64,000 nucleotides of DNA from Vibrio sp. SS-MA-C1-2 (GTDB taxonomy: Bacteria > Pseudomonadota > Gammaproteobacteria > Enterobacterales > Vibrionaceae): contig NZ_CP090981.1 of the NCBI RefSeq assembly GCF_021513135.1, forward strand, positions 2,108,001 to 2,172,000. The letters are read 5' to 3'. A model generated the notes under the pieces. The model was not told the DNA's origin, searched no databases, and worked only from the letters and a program-made list of their open reading frames with translations. Positions 63,178-64,000 of this stretch are shown here, one piece after another; the first letter of the stretch is position 1, and the number at the start of each line of letters is the position of its first letter. The translations under genes were made by a program, and so were the position numbers.

Positions 63178-64000
63178 TATTTCCCCTTAGTACTGTTAGC
63201 GCCAACATCGATTGCATCAATGCGCTTGCTGTCAAATAAGTTGAATTTAGTATCGCTACCGTGACAACCATCACCAAAGCTAAATCCACAACCTTTGCTT
63301 TCAGGGAATGCTTCACGAGCTTGTTCTCTGTGGCTAGTTGGGATAACGAAACGATCTTCGTAGTTAGCAATCGCTAAATAGCGGTACATCTCTTTCGCTT
63401 GTGCTTCAGTTAAACCGGCTTCTTCTAGTGCAGAGATGTCATGAACACCGTCTACTGTTTCAGCACGTTTATAGTGACGCATTGCCATCATGCGGTTTAA
63501 GGCACTTAATACTGGCTTCTCATCACCTGCAGTTAACAAGTTAGCAAGATATTTCACTGGAATACGCAGCTTAGAAATATCAGGCAGTACGCCTTCACCA
63601 TCAATCATACCCGCTTCAGAAACAGCTTGAATTGGTGATAGTGGTGGCACATACCATACCATTGGTAATGTTCTGTATTCTGGGTGTAAAGGAAGCGCTA
63701 ATTTCCAATCAACAGCCATTTTATAAACAGGCGATTGTTGAGCGGCTTCAATCACACTCATAGGAATATCTTGAGCAAGTGCTTCTTTAATCACTTCAGG
63801 ATCATTTGGATCCAAGAAGATACTTAACTGGCTCTCGTAAAGATCTTTTTCGTTTTCAACTGATGCAGCCTCTTCAATGCGGTCTGCATCATAAAGAAGA
63901 ACACCTAAGTAACGAATACGGCCTACACATGTTTCAGAACATAATGTTGGTTGACCATTCTCAATACGAGGGAAACAGAATGTACATTTTTCTGATTTTC
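63177..64000 (-). CDS. narH: Respiratory nitrate reductase beta subunit (partial, N-terminus off window)
   Basis: Iron-sulfur subunit moving electrons from NarI to NarG on the cytoplasmic face. The frame is open from 64000 to the stop at 63177. In reading order: KSEKCTFCFPRIENGQPTLC and SETCVGRIRYLGVLLYDADR (Cys ligands of FeS clusters), FLDPNDPEVIKEAL, EAAQQSPVYKMAVDWKLALPLHPEYRTLPMVWYVPPLSPIQ, TAGDEKPVLSALNRMMAMRHYKRAETVDG, CGFSFGDGCHGSDTKFNLFDSKRIDAID. Near-identical to E. coli NarH through these blocks. The Met-like start at 63815 in a short reading is a Leu codon, not a start. narG is expected upstream, beyond the window end. Confidence 0.96.
   Translation of the reverse strand, partial: KSEKCTFCFPRIENGQPTLCSETCVGRIRYLGVLLYDADRIEEAASVENEKDLYESQLSIFLDPNDPEVIKEALAQDIPMSVIEAAQQSPVYKMAVDWKLALPLHPEYRTLPMVWYVPPLSPIQAVSEAGMIDGEGVLPDISKLRIPVKYLANLLTAGDEKPVLSALNRMMAMRHYKRAETVDGVHDISALEEAGLTEAQAKEMYRYLAIANYEDRFVIPTSHREQAREAFPESKGCGFSFGDGCHGSDTKFNLFDSKRIDAIDVGANSTKGK

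Overview
The window is a low-GC (roughly 37-38%, estimated by eye) chromosomal segment from a facultatively anaerobic gammaproteobacterium. Gene families, ERIC-type intergenic repeats, the torECAD order, a Cra/FruR-controlled fruBKA operon and the Fdh accessory set (DUF3305, DUF3306, ferredoxin-like protein, TorD-like chaperone) point to Vibrionaceae, most likely Photobacterium or a close relative. That placement is inference; there is no rRNA or other marker here. No phage, IS element, CRISPR array, tRNA or rRNA was seen.

Layout. 1-2.1 kb: a purine salvage operon (NCS2 permease, then xanthine phosphoribosyltransferase) behind a guanine-class purine riboswitch. 2.2-5.4 kb: a lactose/cellobiose-family PTS (EIIB, EIIC, EIIA) with a protein of unknown function. 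5.4-9.4 kb: a secreted lysozyme-like protein with RTX-like repeats and a chitin-binding domain split off by a frameshift, a small orphan and an outer-membrane protein. 9.5-14.8 kb: the fructose PTS operon fruBKA (fruA frameshifted) and divergent fruR, with two perfect palindromic operators between them. 14.9-21.6 kb: a lipoprotein, a free-standing Hpt protein, a porin-like protein, a small periplasmic binding protein and a BarA-like hybrid kinase that lacks its own Hpt. 21.8-22.5 kb: a MORN-variant repeat protein. 22.6-31.3 kb: a respiratory formate dehydrogenase operon (gamma-subunit gene frameshifted). 31.8-37.4 kb: fdhD, tungstate transporter tupABC, mobA and a mobB-moeA fusion. 37.5-46.6 kb: tag, nagK, a DTW protein, a YegD-like Hsp70, an exported amidohydrolase, and a NarQ/NarP-type two-component pair. 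46.8-51.3 kb: torECAD for TMAO respiration. 51.9-61.3 kb: an aromatic amino-acid permease, YeiH-like transporter, cold-shock protein, second mobB, methylglyoxal synthase, a membrane-anchored coiled-coil protein, helicase IV and a YccS-like protein. 61.8-64 kb: the end of the nitrate reductase operon (narH partial, narJ, narI).

Theme. Formate oxidation (Fdh) feeds quinol to nitrate (Nar) and TMAO (Tor) reductases. All three need a bis-MGD cofactor, and the window also carries metal uptake (Tup), cofactor assembly (MobA, MobB, MoeA), the sulfur-transfer/maturation factor (FdhD), chaperones (TorD, TorD-like, NarJ) and a nitrate-sensing regulator pair: a clustered molybdenum/tungsten anaerobic respiration region.

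Caution on data quality. Three genes (the chitin-binding protein, fruA, the fdh gamma subunit) are broken by a single-base change, each exactly inside a G or A homopolymer. Sequencing or assembly error is the simplest reading; slippage mutation or recoding is possible. At least eight ERIC-like repeats, full-length to degenerate, lie in the intergenic spaces.
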